Virus record (IMG/VR): IMGVR_UViG_3300022925_000122
Coordinates: 1 to 29,740 of that record
Length of the DNA: 29,740 nucleotides
Strand: one strand, 5' to 3'
DNA from: a virus
Below are positions 1 to 6,387 of the stretch, one piece after another. Numbering within the stretch: the stretch's first letter is position 1; each line of letters opens with the position of its first letter. The notes beneath the pieces were generated by a model, which did no database searches, was not told where the DNA came from, and saw only the letters and a list, made by a program, of their open reading frames with translations. The translations under genes and the position numbers were made by a program.

Positions 1-368
1 TTGATACATTCTAGGTTTTGAGCACTTAACTTTCCCGCAGCACCTCCACCCATGTGGCGGGCACCATCCATAGTATACTCTTCTTCTCTTATAATTACTG
101 AATTGCCACCGATTCCAAAGAAACCATTGTTCTTATCGACATGCTTACGCACACCAAGCACCTTTGGATCATTGGCATTATATTGTATTCTATATCCATC
201 TTTACCTGCCTCTACACTATAAGAAGTGTAGTCTCCTACAGGCAAGTTTATAATGGGAAGGTCATTCCTGTTTATCAGATGTCCTAATATACCAATGTGG
301 GCAACACCAAACAGTGTACCCACACTCAGAACTACCCACTTAAATGGTTGGTTTGACTGGTGGTTCAT
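1..368 (-). CDS. Membrane-anchored cyanophage protein, 3'-truncated by window edge
   Basis: An open frame begins at ATG 368 (MNHQSNQPFKWVVLSV...) and stays open to base 1, so only the first ~122 residues are visible. A hydrophobic segment at about residues 10-31 suggests one N-terminal membrane anchor, followed by a soluble part with a Gly-rich stretch (HMGGGAAGK). The start is supported by a GAGG ribosome-binding sequence five bases upstream and by a 29-base overlap with the end of the preceding membrane-protein gene, the packing style used throughout the window. I do not recognise a function. It is the last visible member of the exported/envelope gene block, so an envelope or virion role is only a guess. 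Confidence 0.7.
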   Translation of the reverse strand, partial: MNHQSNQPFKWVVLSVGTLFGVAHIGILGHLINRNDLPIINLPVGDYTSYSVEAGKDGYRIQYNANDPKVLGVRKHVDKNNGFFGIGGNSVIIREEEYTMDGARHMGGGAAGKLSAQNLECI

Positions 369-777
369 CACTACCTCTTCCAATAGTAATAGGTGCCTGT
401 TCGATACGAATCGTTTGAGCAGGAGCAGTTGCCGATGCCTTCTCAATCAGTTTCTCCATGTCTGCCTTGGAGATTCCTCCTCCACCACCAGCAGCACCAC
501 CATTCTTGCCTTTCGCAGTCTGAACCCCGAAGGTAGCTAAAACCCCAGTGAAGACACTGGCGATGAATGTGGGATCAAGTTTCTGTTCTGGGATACCGAG
601 TGCTGGTGGGAGTTTGATGTATGCCAGCGTAAGTATACCCCCAGACCACACAAGAATACCAAGGCGGACAAAGGTACTAAGAATAGCCAGTTGCTCTTCA
701 GAGTCCTCAACTTTTTCCTTGAGTTTTCCCAACGGACCCTTCTTTTTGGGTTCATCTTTCTTGACTTCCTCGGACAT
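340..777 (-). CDS. Two-TM membrane protein, holin-like candidate
   Basis: This 145-residue protein has a charged Lys/Glu-rich N-terminus (MSEEVKKDEPKKKGPLGKLK), hydrophobic segments at about residues 33-55 and 68-87, a Gly-rich linker (GGAAGGGGG) and a hydrophilic C-terminal tail. Small size, two membrane helices and a charged tail resemble class II holins. It lies in the same operon as a signal-peptide lysozyme and a secreted metallopeptidase, which fits a lysis role. Conserved proteins of this kind occur in cyanophages, but I know of no proven function. No good ribosome-binding site precedes the ATG. The holin idea is an inference from topology and context. Confidence 0.8.
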   Translation of the reverse strand: MSEEVKKDEPKKKGPLGKLKEKVEDSEEQLAILSTFVRLGILVWSGGILTLAYIKLPPALGIPEQKLDPTFIASVFTGVLATFGVQTAKGKNGGAAGGGGGISKADMEKLIEKASATAPAQTIRIEQAPITIGRGSDEPPVKPTI

Positions 778-801
778 TTGCAGAAAGCATGGCAGCTTTA
801 T

Positions 802-1044
802 TTAGCGTCTTGGATATCTATCTTCGGGAAAATACAAATCATATGGAAGACTATAATGTCCCATATTCATATAATAACAGTCAAGAGTTCTTAATTCTTC
901 GATGGGAGTTTTGTTTTCTTTATAGACACTAAACTCCATGATATTCTGACATTTTTGAACCACAGAAGTGGGAACCTGAACAGGTTTTTTCGTGATAGGA
1001 CTAGTGATAAACACTGGTGCCAGTGCAGCAATCAAAAAATTCAT
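802..1044 (-). CDS. Small secreted protein
   Basis: This 80-residue protein starts with a hydrophobic segment (MNFLIAALAPVFITS) that looks like a short signal peptide or membrane anchor. The rest is a Tyr- and Pro-rich hydrophilic part containing two Cys residues (QKCQN and LDCYY) that could form a disulfide outside the cytoplasm. Its ATG overlaps the stop of the metallopeptidase gene in ATGA, so translation is probably coupled. The stop codon lies in CGCTAAATA, a weak relative of the late promoter motif upstream of the next gene. Function unknown; the context suggests it acts in the periplasm or envelope. Confidence 0.75.
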   Translation of the reverse strand: MNFLIAALAPVFITSPITKKPVQVPTSVVQKCQNIMEFSVYKENKTPIEELRTLDCYYMNMGHYSLPYDLYFPEDRYPRR

Positions 1045-1712
1045 TTAATGTACCCATTTTCACGCAACCACTCACCAGTCATAGGAGTTGGTTCATAATC
1101 AGTCCACATAGTTCCAGCGGCACAAGATTCAAGAGCTGCTAATGTCATCCCTTCAGTTCTACCTGCCCATTGTGCTTCTGCTTCCCATGGCACAGCATTA
1201 GCAGGATAAGTGCGTTCAGCCATCACACGCCACAACATCGGAACAGCTTCTTCAGGTTTAATGATGGCAATCATATTGTTCTTGATAGAACCTGCCATAC
1301 AGTCCTGTGCAGCGTGCCAACCCTCATGACGCATTACCATCATTAGTGCAGAAGGAGTATCCATATACTTTTTGTTCAAATAAAAGTTATTAGATACTGT
1401 ATGATAGACACCACGATGTCCTACAGGAAAATACTTCTCTGGTGCTAGAAACACTTTAACTCCGACTGCGTTAAGGGAGCGAAGCATGTTGTTGAACTCA
1501 TTAGTAACAAAAGTAAACTCATCAACATTAGGATAATTACTAGAGATGTCCAAAAGACTAGTGACTTCTTCGACTCCATCGGTACATTCGCGAACTAACA
1601 TACACCCCATAGCGTCCATTGTATTGTAACCCTTGGTGATTCTAGAGTCATCTGCAAGTGCAGGAACAGAAAGTGATGCTGCTGCCAGCATACCCATAAT
1701 AATTTTTTTCAT
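1041..1712 (-). CDS. Secreted HExxH metallopeptidase-like protein
   Basis: I start this 223-residue protein at ATG 1712 (MKKIIMGMLAAASLSVPALA), because it overlaps the preceding stop in ATGA and gives a textbook signal peptide with probable cleavage after residue 20. The longer in-frame start at 1775 would bury the signal sequence behind 21 residues. Residues 129-133 read HEGWH, matching the zincin HExxH motif, and an acidic segment at 176-180 (WEAEA) could supply the third zinc ligand as in gluzincins. Four Cys (residues 37, 43, 138 and 197) fit an oxidising compartment. The likely role is proteolysis in the host periplasm or envelope during lysis, or immature-virion processing. The substrate is unknown and the peptidase family is not established. 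Confidence 0.82.
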   Translation of the reverse strand: MKKIIMGMLAAASLSVPALADDSRITKGYNTMDAMGCMLVRECTDGVEEVTSLLDISSNYPNVDEFTFVTNEFNNMLRSLNAVGVKVFLAPEKYFPVGHRGVYHTVSNNFYLNKKYMDTPSALMMVMRHEGWHAAQDCMAGSIKNNMIAIIKPEEAVPMLWRVMAERTYPANAVPWEAEAQWAGRTEGMTLAALESCAAGTMWTDYEPTPMTGEWLRENGYIK

Positions 1713-1921
1713 GAATAATAAGCTTGATAATACTTTACGATTCCAGATGTGCTGACATGCCCTTGAGAAACCCAATCATGACAGCAAGTAGTGATACTCT
1801 CCATAGTATAGCGTGGTTCACCGTTTTCTGCAGTTACACTACCAAATTTATTTAAAAGGATTGCATAAACCTTTCGACGAAGTTCCATGCGTTCCTCATT
1901 ATAGCGCCAGTCTTCATTCAT
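1709..1921 (-). CDS. Small hypothetical protein
   Basis: This 70-residue cytoplasmic-looking protein (MNEDWRYNEERMELRRKVYA...) has a charged helical N-terminal half and two adjacent Cys (TTCCHDW). It has no signal peptide, unlike its neighbours. It is tied into the chain by ATGA overlaps on both sides. I do not recognise the family. Membership in the lysozyme/metallopeptidase operon is the only functional hint. Confidence 0.7.
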   Translation of the reverse strand: MNEDWRYNEERMELRRKVYAILLNKFGSVTAENGEPRYTMESITTCCHDWVSQGHVSTSGIVKYYQAYYS

Positions 1922-2358
1922 CGAAACTGTCCCATACCATTACCAGAGTTCCAACCACCTTCTTGGAAATTTTCAGAACCACCTTGCGATTCTTTCACAG
2001 TATTCCAACTTCTGGTTGCAATCTGATACATACGTTCATGAATATCCTCAGGTTCACCACCCTGTTCAATACGACGTTGTTCTTCTTGTTGTTTCACTTC
2101 CATTTCTTTTTCCATATAATCTATTTGCTTTTCGGTTCTCGTTGGTGTTGAAAACCAAGGATCTTCTTTTTGAACTACAGGTGCAGGAACAGTTCTGTAT
2201 ATATTTTTTTCTGGAATCTTACCATAAGGACTGATGCCATGACTGAAATGACTTGGACCTACACTACCTGCGGGTGCCTCTAATTCATCTACTTTCTTTT
2301 GTTCAGGTTGAACTGCCTTTACAGCAGATTGGAGAAGTTTTTTAAATTTACTAATCAT
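1918..2358 (-). CDS. Hydrophilic hypothetical protein
   Basis: This 146-residue protein is rich in Gln, Glu and Gly. It has a basic N-terminus (MISKFKKLLQSAVKA) that could form an amphipathic helix, a central coiled-coil-like stretch (EKQIDYMEKEMEVKQQEEQRRIE) and a Gly/Asn-rich tail (GGWNSGNGMGQFR). It has no transmembrane segment. It is coupled to the upstream lysozyme gene and the downstream gene by ATGA overlaps. The composition suggests a structural or adaptor protein, but no function can be assigned. Confidence 0.72.
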   Translation of the reverse strand: MISKFKKLLQSAVKAVQPEQKKVDELEAPAGSVGPSHFSHGISPYGKIPEKNIYRTVPAPVVQKEDPWFSTPTRTEKQIDYMEKEMEVKQQEEQRRIEQGGEPEDIHERMYQIATRSWNTVKESQGGSENFQEGGWNSGNGMGQFR

Positions 2359-2918
2359 GCCCAGACAAGTTGTTTACTATAGTTATATGAGTAATATTCT
2401 CTATCACCCTTGATTCCCCATCCTAACCAATAATAGGCAGGAACCATGTATTGATGCACACCATATCCACGTCCCTCAAACTCTGGTAGAAGTTTTTGAA
2501 ACTGATTTTCATTAATCATATATCGTGTCTGTCCCTCAATGGTACTGGGATTACAATCATACTTCTTACAAAAACTTCCCAGTCCAAGATATCTTGCTTT
2601 AGTAGTCCATTGAATTAAACCATATCCTCCACTATGACACTGTTCATAAGGGACTCTAGCACCTCCTTCACAGATATCAGGATGGAACATACTCTCTTGT
2701 TTGATATTGCCCATAATAGTAGCAAGGGCATTCTTATCAGAAATCTTTGTTTGTTCTTGAAGTTGTGCCAAGACATACTTTTCGTTGTCATTACATCCAG
2801 GGCACTTCCAAGTTTTTCTTACAACTTCAATCGCTACAGGTGGACTTTTTATCTCACTCGGATATGCACAAGCAGCACCAGCAGCAAGGACGGTTGCGAT
2901 AATAGCTTTATTCAACAT
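2355..2918 (-). CDS. Signal-peptide phage lysozyme (Phage_lysozyme2-type)
   Basis: This 187-residue protein starts with a signal peptide (MLNKAIIATVLAAGAACA). The body resembles the phage tail-lysozyme/peptidoglycan hydrolase fold: ATIMGNIKQESMFHP carries the probable catalytic Glu in KQES, followed by the substrate-side signature SGGYGLIQW. It should cleave host peptidoglycan. The signal peptide implies export by the host Sec system rather than holin-dependent release. CPGC and the other Cys could form disulfides after export. A sigma70-like promoter lies ~30 bases upstream, and the gene heads a run of five ATGA-coupled genes. Whether it acts in lysis or as a virion entry enzyme cannot be told from sequence. 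Confidence 0.85.
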   Translation of the reverse strand: MLNKAIIATVLAAGAACAYPSEIKSPPVAIEVVRKTWKCPGCNDNEKYVLAQLQEQTKISDKNALATIMGNIKQESMFHPDICEGGARVPYEQCHSGGYGLIQWTTKARYLGLGSFCKKYDCNPSTIEGQTRYMINENQFQKLLPEFEGRGYGVHQYMVPAYYWLGWGIKGDREYYSYNYSKQLVWA

Positions 2919-2949
2919 TAGTCAATTGAGTCTCATCACAAGTTATGTT

Positions 2950-2978
2950 ATTGTAGCATCAAACTGGAACTGAGTCAA
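2950..2978 (-). promoter_or_regulatory. Sigma70-like early promoter for lysozyme operon
   Basis: On the minus strand TTGACT and TACAAT are separated by exactly 17 bases. Predicted transcription would start near 2943, about 25 bases before the lysozyme ATG. The -35 box overlaps the last codons of the 53-residue gene. Confidence 0.6.
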
Positions 2979-3120
2979 ATTTGTCAGGAGTTCCATATCC
3001 GTGCTCTGGAAAATATGTATGGAACAGATTGTTTGCTTCTATGTGCTTTCCTTCAGAAGTCATCTTCTTACATATTTCCAAAATTTGTTTTTTGAAATTA
3101 CTTGAAGGTCCGTTAGTCAT
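2959..3120 (-). CDS. 53-residue hypothetical protein
   Basis: A short open frame encodes MTNGPSSNFKKQILEICKKM...EANNLFHTYFPEHGYGTPDKFDSVPV. It begins inside the end of the upstream gene (8-base overlap) and has a strong AGGAGA ribosome-binding site eight bases before the ATG. The frame fills an otherwise empty 190-base gap and ends inside the -35 region of the promoter for the lysozyme operon. Function unknown. The helical N-terminal half followed by an aromatic/Pro-rich tail suggests a folded mini-protein. Confidence 0.7.
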   Translation of the reverse strand: MTNGPSSNFKKQILEICKKMTSEGKHIEANNLFHTYFPEHGYGTPDKFDSVPV

Positions 3121-3319
3121 CCGCATCTCCTAGGTATTCTAGTGAATAGATTTCATGATCATCTATTTCTGGATTTAACCACTCACTAAATTCGGATTTT
3201 AAAGCGTGTGCGTCTTCAATGGTATCTAAAACATCATATGTGGGGATATCACAAAGAGTATGTATACGATCTATTGCCCAGTCATGTGTCAATTTTAGGG
3301 TGTCTTCCAAAGTTTCCAT
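3113..3319 (-). CDS. Small acidic hypothetical protein
   Basis: This 68-residue, strongly acidic protein (METLEDTLKLTHDWAIDRIH...LEYLGDADD) is predicted to be mainly helical and has no membrane segment. Its start lies 38 bases inside the end of the GIY-YIG nuclease gene, with an AAAAGA-type weak ribosome-binding site. The acidity and size recall small phage inhibitors or DNA mimics, but nothing specific supports that. Function unknown. Confidence 0.65.
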   Translation of the reverse strand: METLEDTLKLTHDWAIDRIHTLCDIPTYDVLDTIEDAHALKSEFSEWLNPEIDDHEIYSLEYLGDADD

Positions 3320-3755
3320 AATCTTTTCGCATATAGCGTCCTAGAATATTGCTATTATAGTATGCTGGCGAACCGTCGTCAAGAGCTTCAGATAAGACGT
3401 TATTTAAGAATAGTTGTTTTGTTTCCTCAAAGTTACAATTACCCTTGGTGGTATGGAGACTTATTATTTCTCTATTGAAAGTCTCTTTACCGTATCTTTT
3501 TAAATCTTCTTTTAATTCTGGGCAAGAACCGTAGTACCGCTTCCAATCCGATTCTTGTTTTAATTTTCTTTTTTTACCCGGTGGTTTCCTAAACGACCAG
3601 AAATACTTTCTACCAATGTAACGTCGTGAGTTGGACTGATTGGTAATGAGATAAACAAACCCGAAGTAATCCCCAATATCGTCGCTATCAAAAGGTTTGT
3701 TATCAAACGTCCATGGATTCTCATAACTTACTTCATTATTTATATCCTGGCTCAT
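3282..3755 (-). CDS. GIY-YIG family endonuclease, Seg/homing-like
   Basis: This 157-residue protein contains a GIY-YIG nuclease core. FGFVYLITN supplies the first strand, NSRRYIGRK the YIG strand, WKRYYGS the segment with a conserved aromatic, and FEETKQLF the probable catalytic metal-binding Glu. The family cuts DNA with a single metal ion. In T4-type phages such enzymes are usually Seg-like homing endonucleases, or debranching/degradation nucleases. No C-terminal NUMOD or other obvious DNA-binding module follows, so target recognition is unclear. It sits free-standing between blocks, behind both a sigma70-like and a late-type promoter, which is typical of a mobile intruder gene. Confidence 0.8.
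   Translation of the reverse strand: MSQDINNEVSYENPWTFDNKPFDSDDIGDYFGFVYLITNQSNSRRYIGRKYFWSFRKPPGKKRKLKQESDWKRYYGSCPELKEDLKRYGKETFNREIISLHTTKGNCNFEETKQLFLNNVLSEALDDGSPAYYNSNILGRYMRKDYGNFGRHPKIDT
3737..3744 (-). promoter_or_regulatory. TATAAATA late-promoter match inside GIY-YIG codons
   Basis: This is a perfect match to the T4 late promoter box, but it lies within codons 5-7 of the nuclease gene (encoding DINN). It could drive the downstream small genes late or be coincidental. Confidence 0.25.
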
Positions 3756-3777
3756 CTTAAAGAATTCAATGAGCTAT

Positions 3778-3785
3778 TATTTATC
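3778..3785 (-). promoter_or_regulatory. Late-type promoter GATAAATA before GIY-YIG gene
   Basis: GATAAATA on the minus strand ends 22 bases before the nuclease ATG, at the usual distance for a T4-type late promoter with a short leader. It lies downstream of a sigma70-like promoter, so this block may have tandem early and late promoters. Confidence 0.5.
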
Positions 3786-3804
3786 CTTCAACCCGGACAA
3801 AGCT

Positions 3805-3833
3805 AGTCTAAACAAAAAAAGGGGACTTGTCAA
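3805..3833 (-). promoter_or_regulatory. Sigma70-like promoter with -35 in terminator hairpin
   Basis: TTGACA and TAGACT are separated by exactly 17 bases. The -35 hexamer is formed by the loop and 3' arm of the terminator that ends the preceding transcript. The promoter faces the GIY-YIG gene. The design matches the promoter early stem-loop (PeSL) cassettes described in T4-type phages. Confidence 0.65.
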
Positions 3834-3839
3834 GCCCCC
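3814..3839 (-). terminator. Rho-independent terminator after Lys/Ala-rich protein gene
   Basis: The minus strand reads GGGGGCTTGACAAGTCCCC followed by seven T. The stem has about eight pairs including one G-T. It closes the transcript of the 398-residue protein. Confidence 0.85.
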
Positions 3840-3861
3840 TGTGTATTATGTGAGTTTTGTA

Positions 3862-5058
3862 TCAACCTCTACCAGTGAGTTGATCTTTAGTTTGCTTCTT
3901 TCTTAAGTTCTCAGAGGACTTGTCAATAACAGTACTCATTTTACCCATCTTCATTCTGTTGGTTCCAGATGCTTCACCCGAATCACGAGCATCTTGCATA
4001 GCAGCCTTGCTGAGTTTCTTATATCTGTCATACATGCGACCGTGCTTTTTAGCATCAATCTCCTTATAACCCTCTTCAACCTCAACTTCCTCTCTACGGA
4101 GAAGTTTTTTTGCAGCAGACTTAAGTCTGCCTTTAATAGAGCGGGCTTCTTTTTCTTTCTTTCTTTTAGCATCATAAGCATCAATAGCCCTTTGTCCTGT
4201 CATATGATGTGTATGATGCTTACCAGTTTTAGGATCTACCCTTTGATGCGATCTTGAAGGTGGTCCGAACCTAGACTTCTTTTCATCATCGGTGGATTGA
4301 TCATCATGAGTTTCAGAATAATTAGGATTTGGATTTACTTTTTCCATGATTGCTTCAATCTCCTTCTCGGAGAACAATCCGGTTGCTTCTAACTCTTCCT
4401 TAACACTAGGAACCAGTTGCTTCATATGTTTATCATACTTTACGTTAGTCTTCTTAGCAGGTTTGGCATCCTTAATTGAAGGAGCACCAGTCATGTCTGC
4501 TTCAGAAACAACCTCCTCACTCATACGCTTCACAACCTTCTGTGCTTGGCGTTTAATGAATCCTTTGATTCCACCCTTGACTTCTTTCTTCTTCCTTTCA
4601 ACTGCTGCCTTTGCCTTACCAGGAGCGCTGGCAACCGCCTGTTTTGCGCTTCTACCTGCTCTCCTTACTTCATCCTTAGCAATGTCCTTAGCGATGCCTC
4701 CAACTGCCTTTGCTGTCTTGACAGCAGTCTTTGCCTTACCTACAGCACCCTTAACTGCCTTAACTGCTTCACCTGCCTTTCTCATGCCATATCTTCTTCT
4801 GGATCCTACAGGAGAACCATCTGCCTTTCTAGGAGCAGTGTCATGACCGAAGGTAACCTTTGCCTCTTCAAGATAGGCGTCGGTTGCCTCTTCAGCCAAA
4901 TCTAATGCTTCCTCTTCCCCATATCCCTCTTCAATAAGTTCATCGACAATCTCATCAAAAGTTTCATCAAGGAGTTCTTCAGTGAGTTCTACTTGCTCAT
5001 AAATTGCCAAATAGAGATCTCTAAGTTCTCCATACTGGGACTGTGATAAAGATTTCAT
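3862..5058 (-). CDS. Probable internal virion protein with histone H1-like Lys/Ala segment
   Basis: This 398-residue protein has strongly segregated composition. Residues 1-66 are very acidic and helical. Residues 77-180 are Lys/Ala/Arg-rich with H1-like phrases such as KAVKGAVGKAKTAVKTAK. The rest is charged and disordered-looking, with a His cluster (HHTHH at 281-285) and a conserved-looking C-terminal segment (KHGRMYDRYKKLSKAAMQDA). T4 prohead protease gp21 cuts after (L/I)-x-E, and several such sites occur in the acidic part (LTE at 25-27, LAE at 54-56, LEE at 63-65). Cleavage would release a basic DNA-binding core. A perfect TATAAATA late promoter precedes it and a terminator follows, so it forms a single-gene late unit. 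Head-internal location is an inference. Confidence 0.8.
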   Translation of the reverse strand: MKSLSQSQYGELRDLYLAIYEQVELTEELLDETFDEIVDELIEEGYGEEEALDLAEEATDAYLEEAKVTFGHDTAPRKADGSPVGSRRRYGMRKAGEAVKAVKGAVGKAKTAVKTAKAVGGIAKDIAKDEVRRAGRSAKQAVASAPGKAKAAVERKKKEVKGGIKGFIKRQAQKVVKRMSEEVVSEADMTGAPSIKDAKPAKKTNVKYDKHMKQLVPSVKEELEATGLFSEKEIEAIMEKVNPNPNYSETHDDQSTDDEKKSRFGPPSRSHQRVDPKTGKHHTHHMTGQRAIDAYDAKRKKEKEARSIKGRLKSAAKKLLRREEVEVEEGYKEIDAKKHGRMYDRYKKLSKAAMQDARDSGEASGTNRMKMGKMSTVIDKSSENLRKKQTKDQLTGRG

Positions 5059-5083
5059 TTTTTCTCTGTATTTCCTATATGGA

Positions 5084-5091
5084 TATTTATA
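5084..5091 (-). promoter_or_regulatory. T4-type late promoter TATAAATA
   Basis: This perfect late box overlaps the T-tract of the terminator closing the nrd transcript and lies ~26 bases before the ATG of the 398-residue protein. This is the ideal position for a late start with a ~20-base leader. Confidence 0.75.
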
Positions 5092-5117
5092 AAAAAAGAG
5101 GGCTCCTAAGAGCCCTC
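5091..5117 (-). terminator. Rho-independent terminator of gp61-nrdA-nrdB unit
   Basis: GAGGGCTC-TTAG-GAGCCCTC forms a perfect 8-bp stem with a four-base loop, followed by seven T on the minus strand. The TAG stop codon of the 44-residue gene is in the loop region. Confidence 0.88.
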
Positions 5118-5240
5118 TAGTTCTTCAAATGCTTTGTATCCATCGTAGTCGCCAAACAGGAAGGAATCAGCTTTGGCTGCCTCCCTGTATGCCTGATATG
5201 AATCAGAGACTAAATCCTGCGAAGGTGTCTTCTTCGACAT
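5106..5240 (-). CDS. 44-residue peptide gene overlapping nrdB end
   Basis: The open frame starts at ATG 5240 (MSKKTPSQDLVSDSYQAYREA...) inside the last codons of nrdB and ends LEGS-stop within the terminator hairpin. A GGAGG sequence lies 11 bases upstream of the ATG, a somewhat long spacing. Only the 3' two-thirds lies outside nrdB. The sequence is acidic and helical with an aromatic tail (FLFGDYDGYKAFEELE). Glutaredoxin often follows nrdB in T4-type phages, but this peptide has no CxxC motif, so it is not one. Function unknown; it may be a real small gene or chance. Confidence 0.5.
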   Translation of the reverse strand: MSKKTPSQDLVSDSYQAYREAAKADSFLFGDYDGYKAFEELEGS

Positions 5241-6387
5241 CTTGCTTGATGCCTCCAACGATGTACGACTCAACCTCCGTCTCTTGGGGAGCAACTTGTA
5301 AACCTTTCGACGAAATCCAATGTTCGGTCCAGGGAAGTGGGTTATTTTTTGCGGGTATGTCATAGAGTGGTTTTAATCCGATTGCTTTCATTCTGCGATT
5401 GGCAATCCATTCTACGTACTGCTGCAGTAGTTTATCGTTCAAACCAATCATAGAACCATCTTTGAACAGATATTCTGCCCAATACTTTTCTTGATTGACA
5501 GCGTTCTCAAACGCCTTGTAAGTCCATTGTTCCTCTTCCTTGACAATCCTTTGCATTTCAGGATCGTCACCCGCTTTCCACTTATTCAGAATATTCTGAG
5601 TGATAACCAAGTGCTGATTCTCATCTCTAGAAATCAGAGAGATGATTTTTGCACTTCCTTCCATAAGTTTGAGTTCGCCAAAAGCAAAACTGCAAGCAAA
5701 TGAGACGTAAAAGCGAATGCCCTCAAGGATGTTGACGTTTGCAACAGCTCTATAGAGTTTGCGCTTGAGTTCATAGCGTGCTTCTTTGGCATAGGGGACT
5801 TGTTCTACTGCGTGCAACCACTCAGCGGAATTATCATACTGATGTGCTGAGTTGATAAAGTCATTATACGCCTGAGTAACAGTCGTAGCACGCTCCATAA
5901 TCCTATCCTCTTTGAGGATGGTATCAAATACTTCAGAGGGATCTGAATATACATTCTTGATAATGTAGGTGTATGAGCGACTATGAATCATCTCCATAAA
6001 CTCCCATACCTTCATGCAGGCTTCCAGTTCAGGCAGTGAGCAGTATGGAGCAAATGCCATACCAGGTCCACGTCCCTGAACAGAGTCCAACATAATCTGA
6101 TACTTCAGATTACTGGTAAAGATATGCTTCTGCTCTGGACGCAACGTATGATAATCGCTACGATCTTTCTGCAGTGAAACTTCTTCTGGACGCCAGAAGT
6201 AACCAAGTTGTTGTGTGGTTAACTTGTCGAAGACTGGATACTTGTAAGAATCATACCTCTGAATTCCTAATGGTTTGCCAAAGAACATTGGTTGTTTTTT
6301 AGTGTCAACTTCTTCTGAGTTGAACACTGTCATGGACTCTACCATGGGTTTACTATCGCTATTTGTCTTAAATCTTACAAGACTCAC
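5203..6387 (-). CDS. nrdB: Ribonucleotide reductase class Ia small subunit NrdB
   Basis: This 394-residue beta subunit generates the tyrosyl radical used by NrdA to make deoxyribonucleotides. Iron ligands and radical site are visible: D101 in LDSVQGR, E132 and H135 in MEMIHSRSY, the radical Tyr139 in the same segment, and the second ligand set in SRDENQH. The C-terminal tail (EEDTFAGFSL) is the usual docking peptide for the large subunit. I chose the GTG start because a perfect AGGAGG lies six bases upstream, encoded in the nrdA C-terminus. An alternative ATG at 6333 (MTVFNSEE) matches where many phage NrdB proteins begin but lacks a ribosome-binding site. The gene overlaps nrdA by 20 bases, ensuring coupled synthesis. 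Confidence 0.97.
   Translation of the reverse strand: MSLVRFKTNSDSKPMVESMTVFNSEEVDTKKQPMFFGKPLGIQRYDSYKYPVFDKLTTQQLGYFWRPEEVSLQKDRSDYHTLRPEQKHIFTSNLKYQIMLDSVQGRGPGMAFAPYCSLPELEACMKVWEFMEMIHSRSYTYIIKNVYSDPSEVFDTILKEDRIMERATTVTQAYNDFINSAHQYDNSAEWLHAVEQVPYAKEARYELKRKLYRAVANVNILEGIRFYVSFACSFAFGELKLMEGSAKIISLISRDENQHLVITQNILNKWKAGDDPEMQRIVKEEEQWTYKAFENAVNQEKYWAEYLFKDGSMIGLNDKLLQQYVEWIANRRMKAIGLKPLYDIPAKNNPLPWTEHWISSKGLQVAPQETEVESYIVGGIKQDVEEDTFAGFSL

Noticed and set aside
1709-1775. Longer start of the metallopeptidase at 1775
   Set aside because: It would put 21 residues ahead of a clear signal peptide, while ATG 1712 forms the ATGA overlap used by all neighbours.
4346-4846. Plus-strand open frame of 166 codons rich in Ala, Leu, Ser and Thr
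   Set aside because: It is the antisense of the Lys/Ala-rich protein gene, whose skewed composition removes stop codons on the other strand. It has no ribosome site and no promoter, and all neighbouring genes are on the minus strand.
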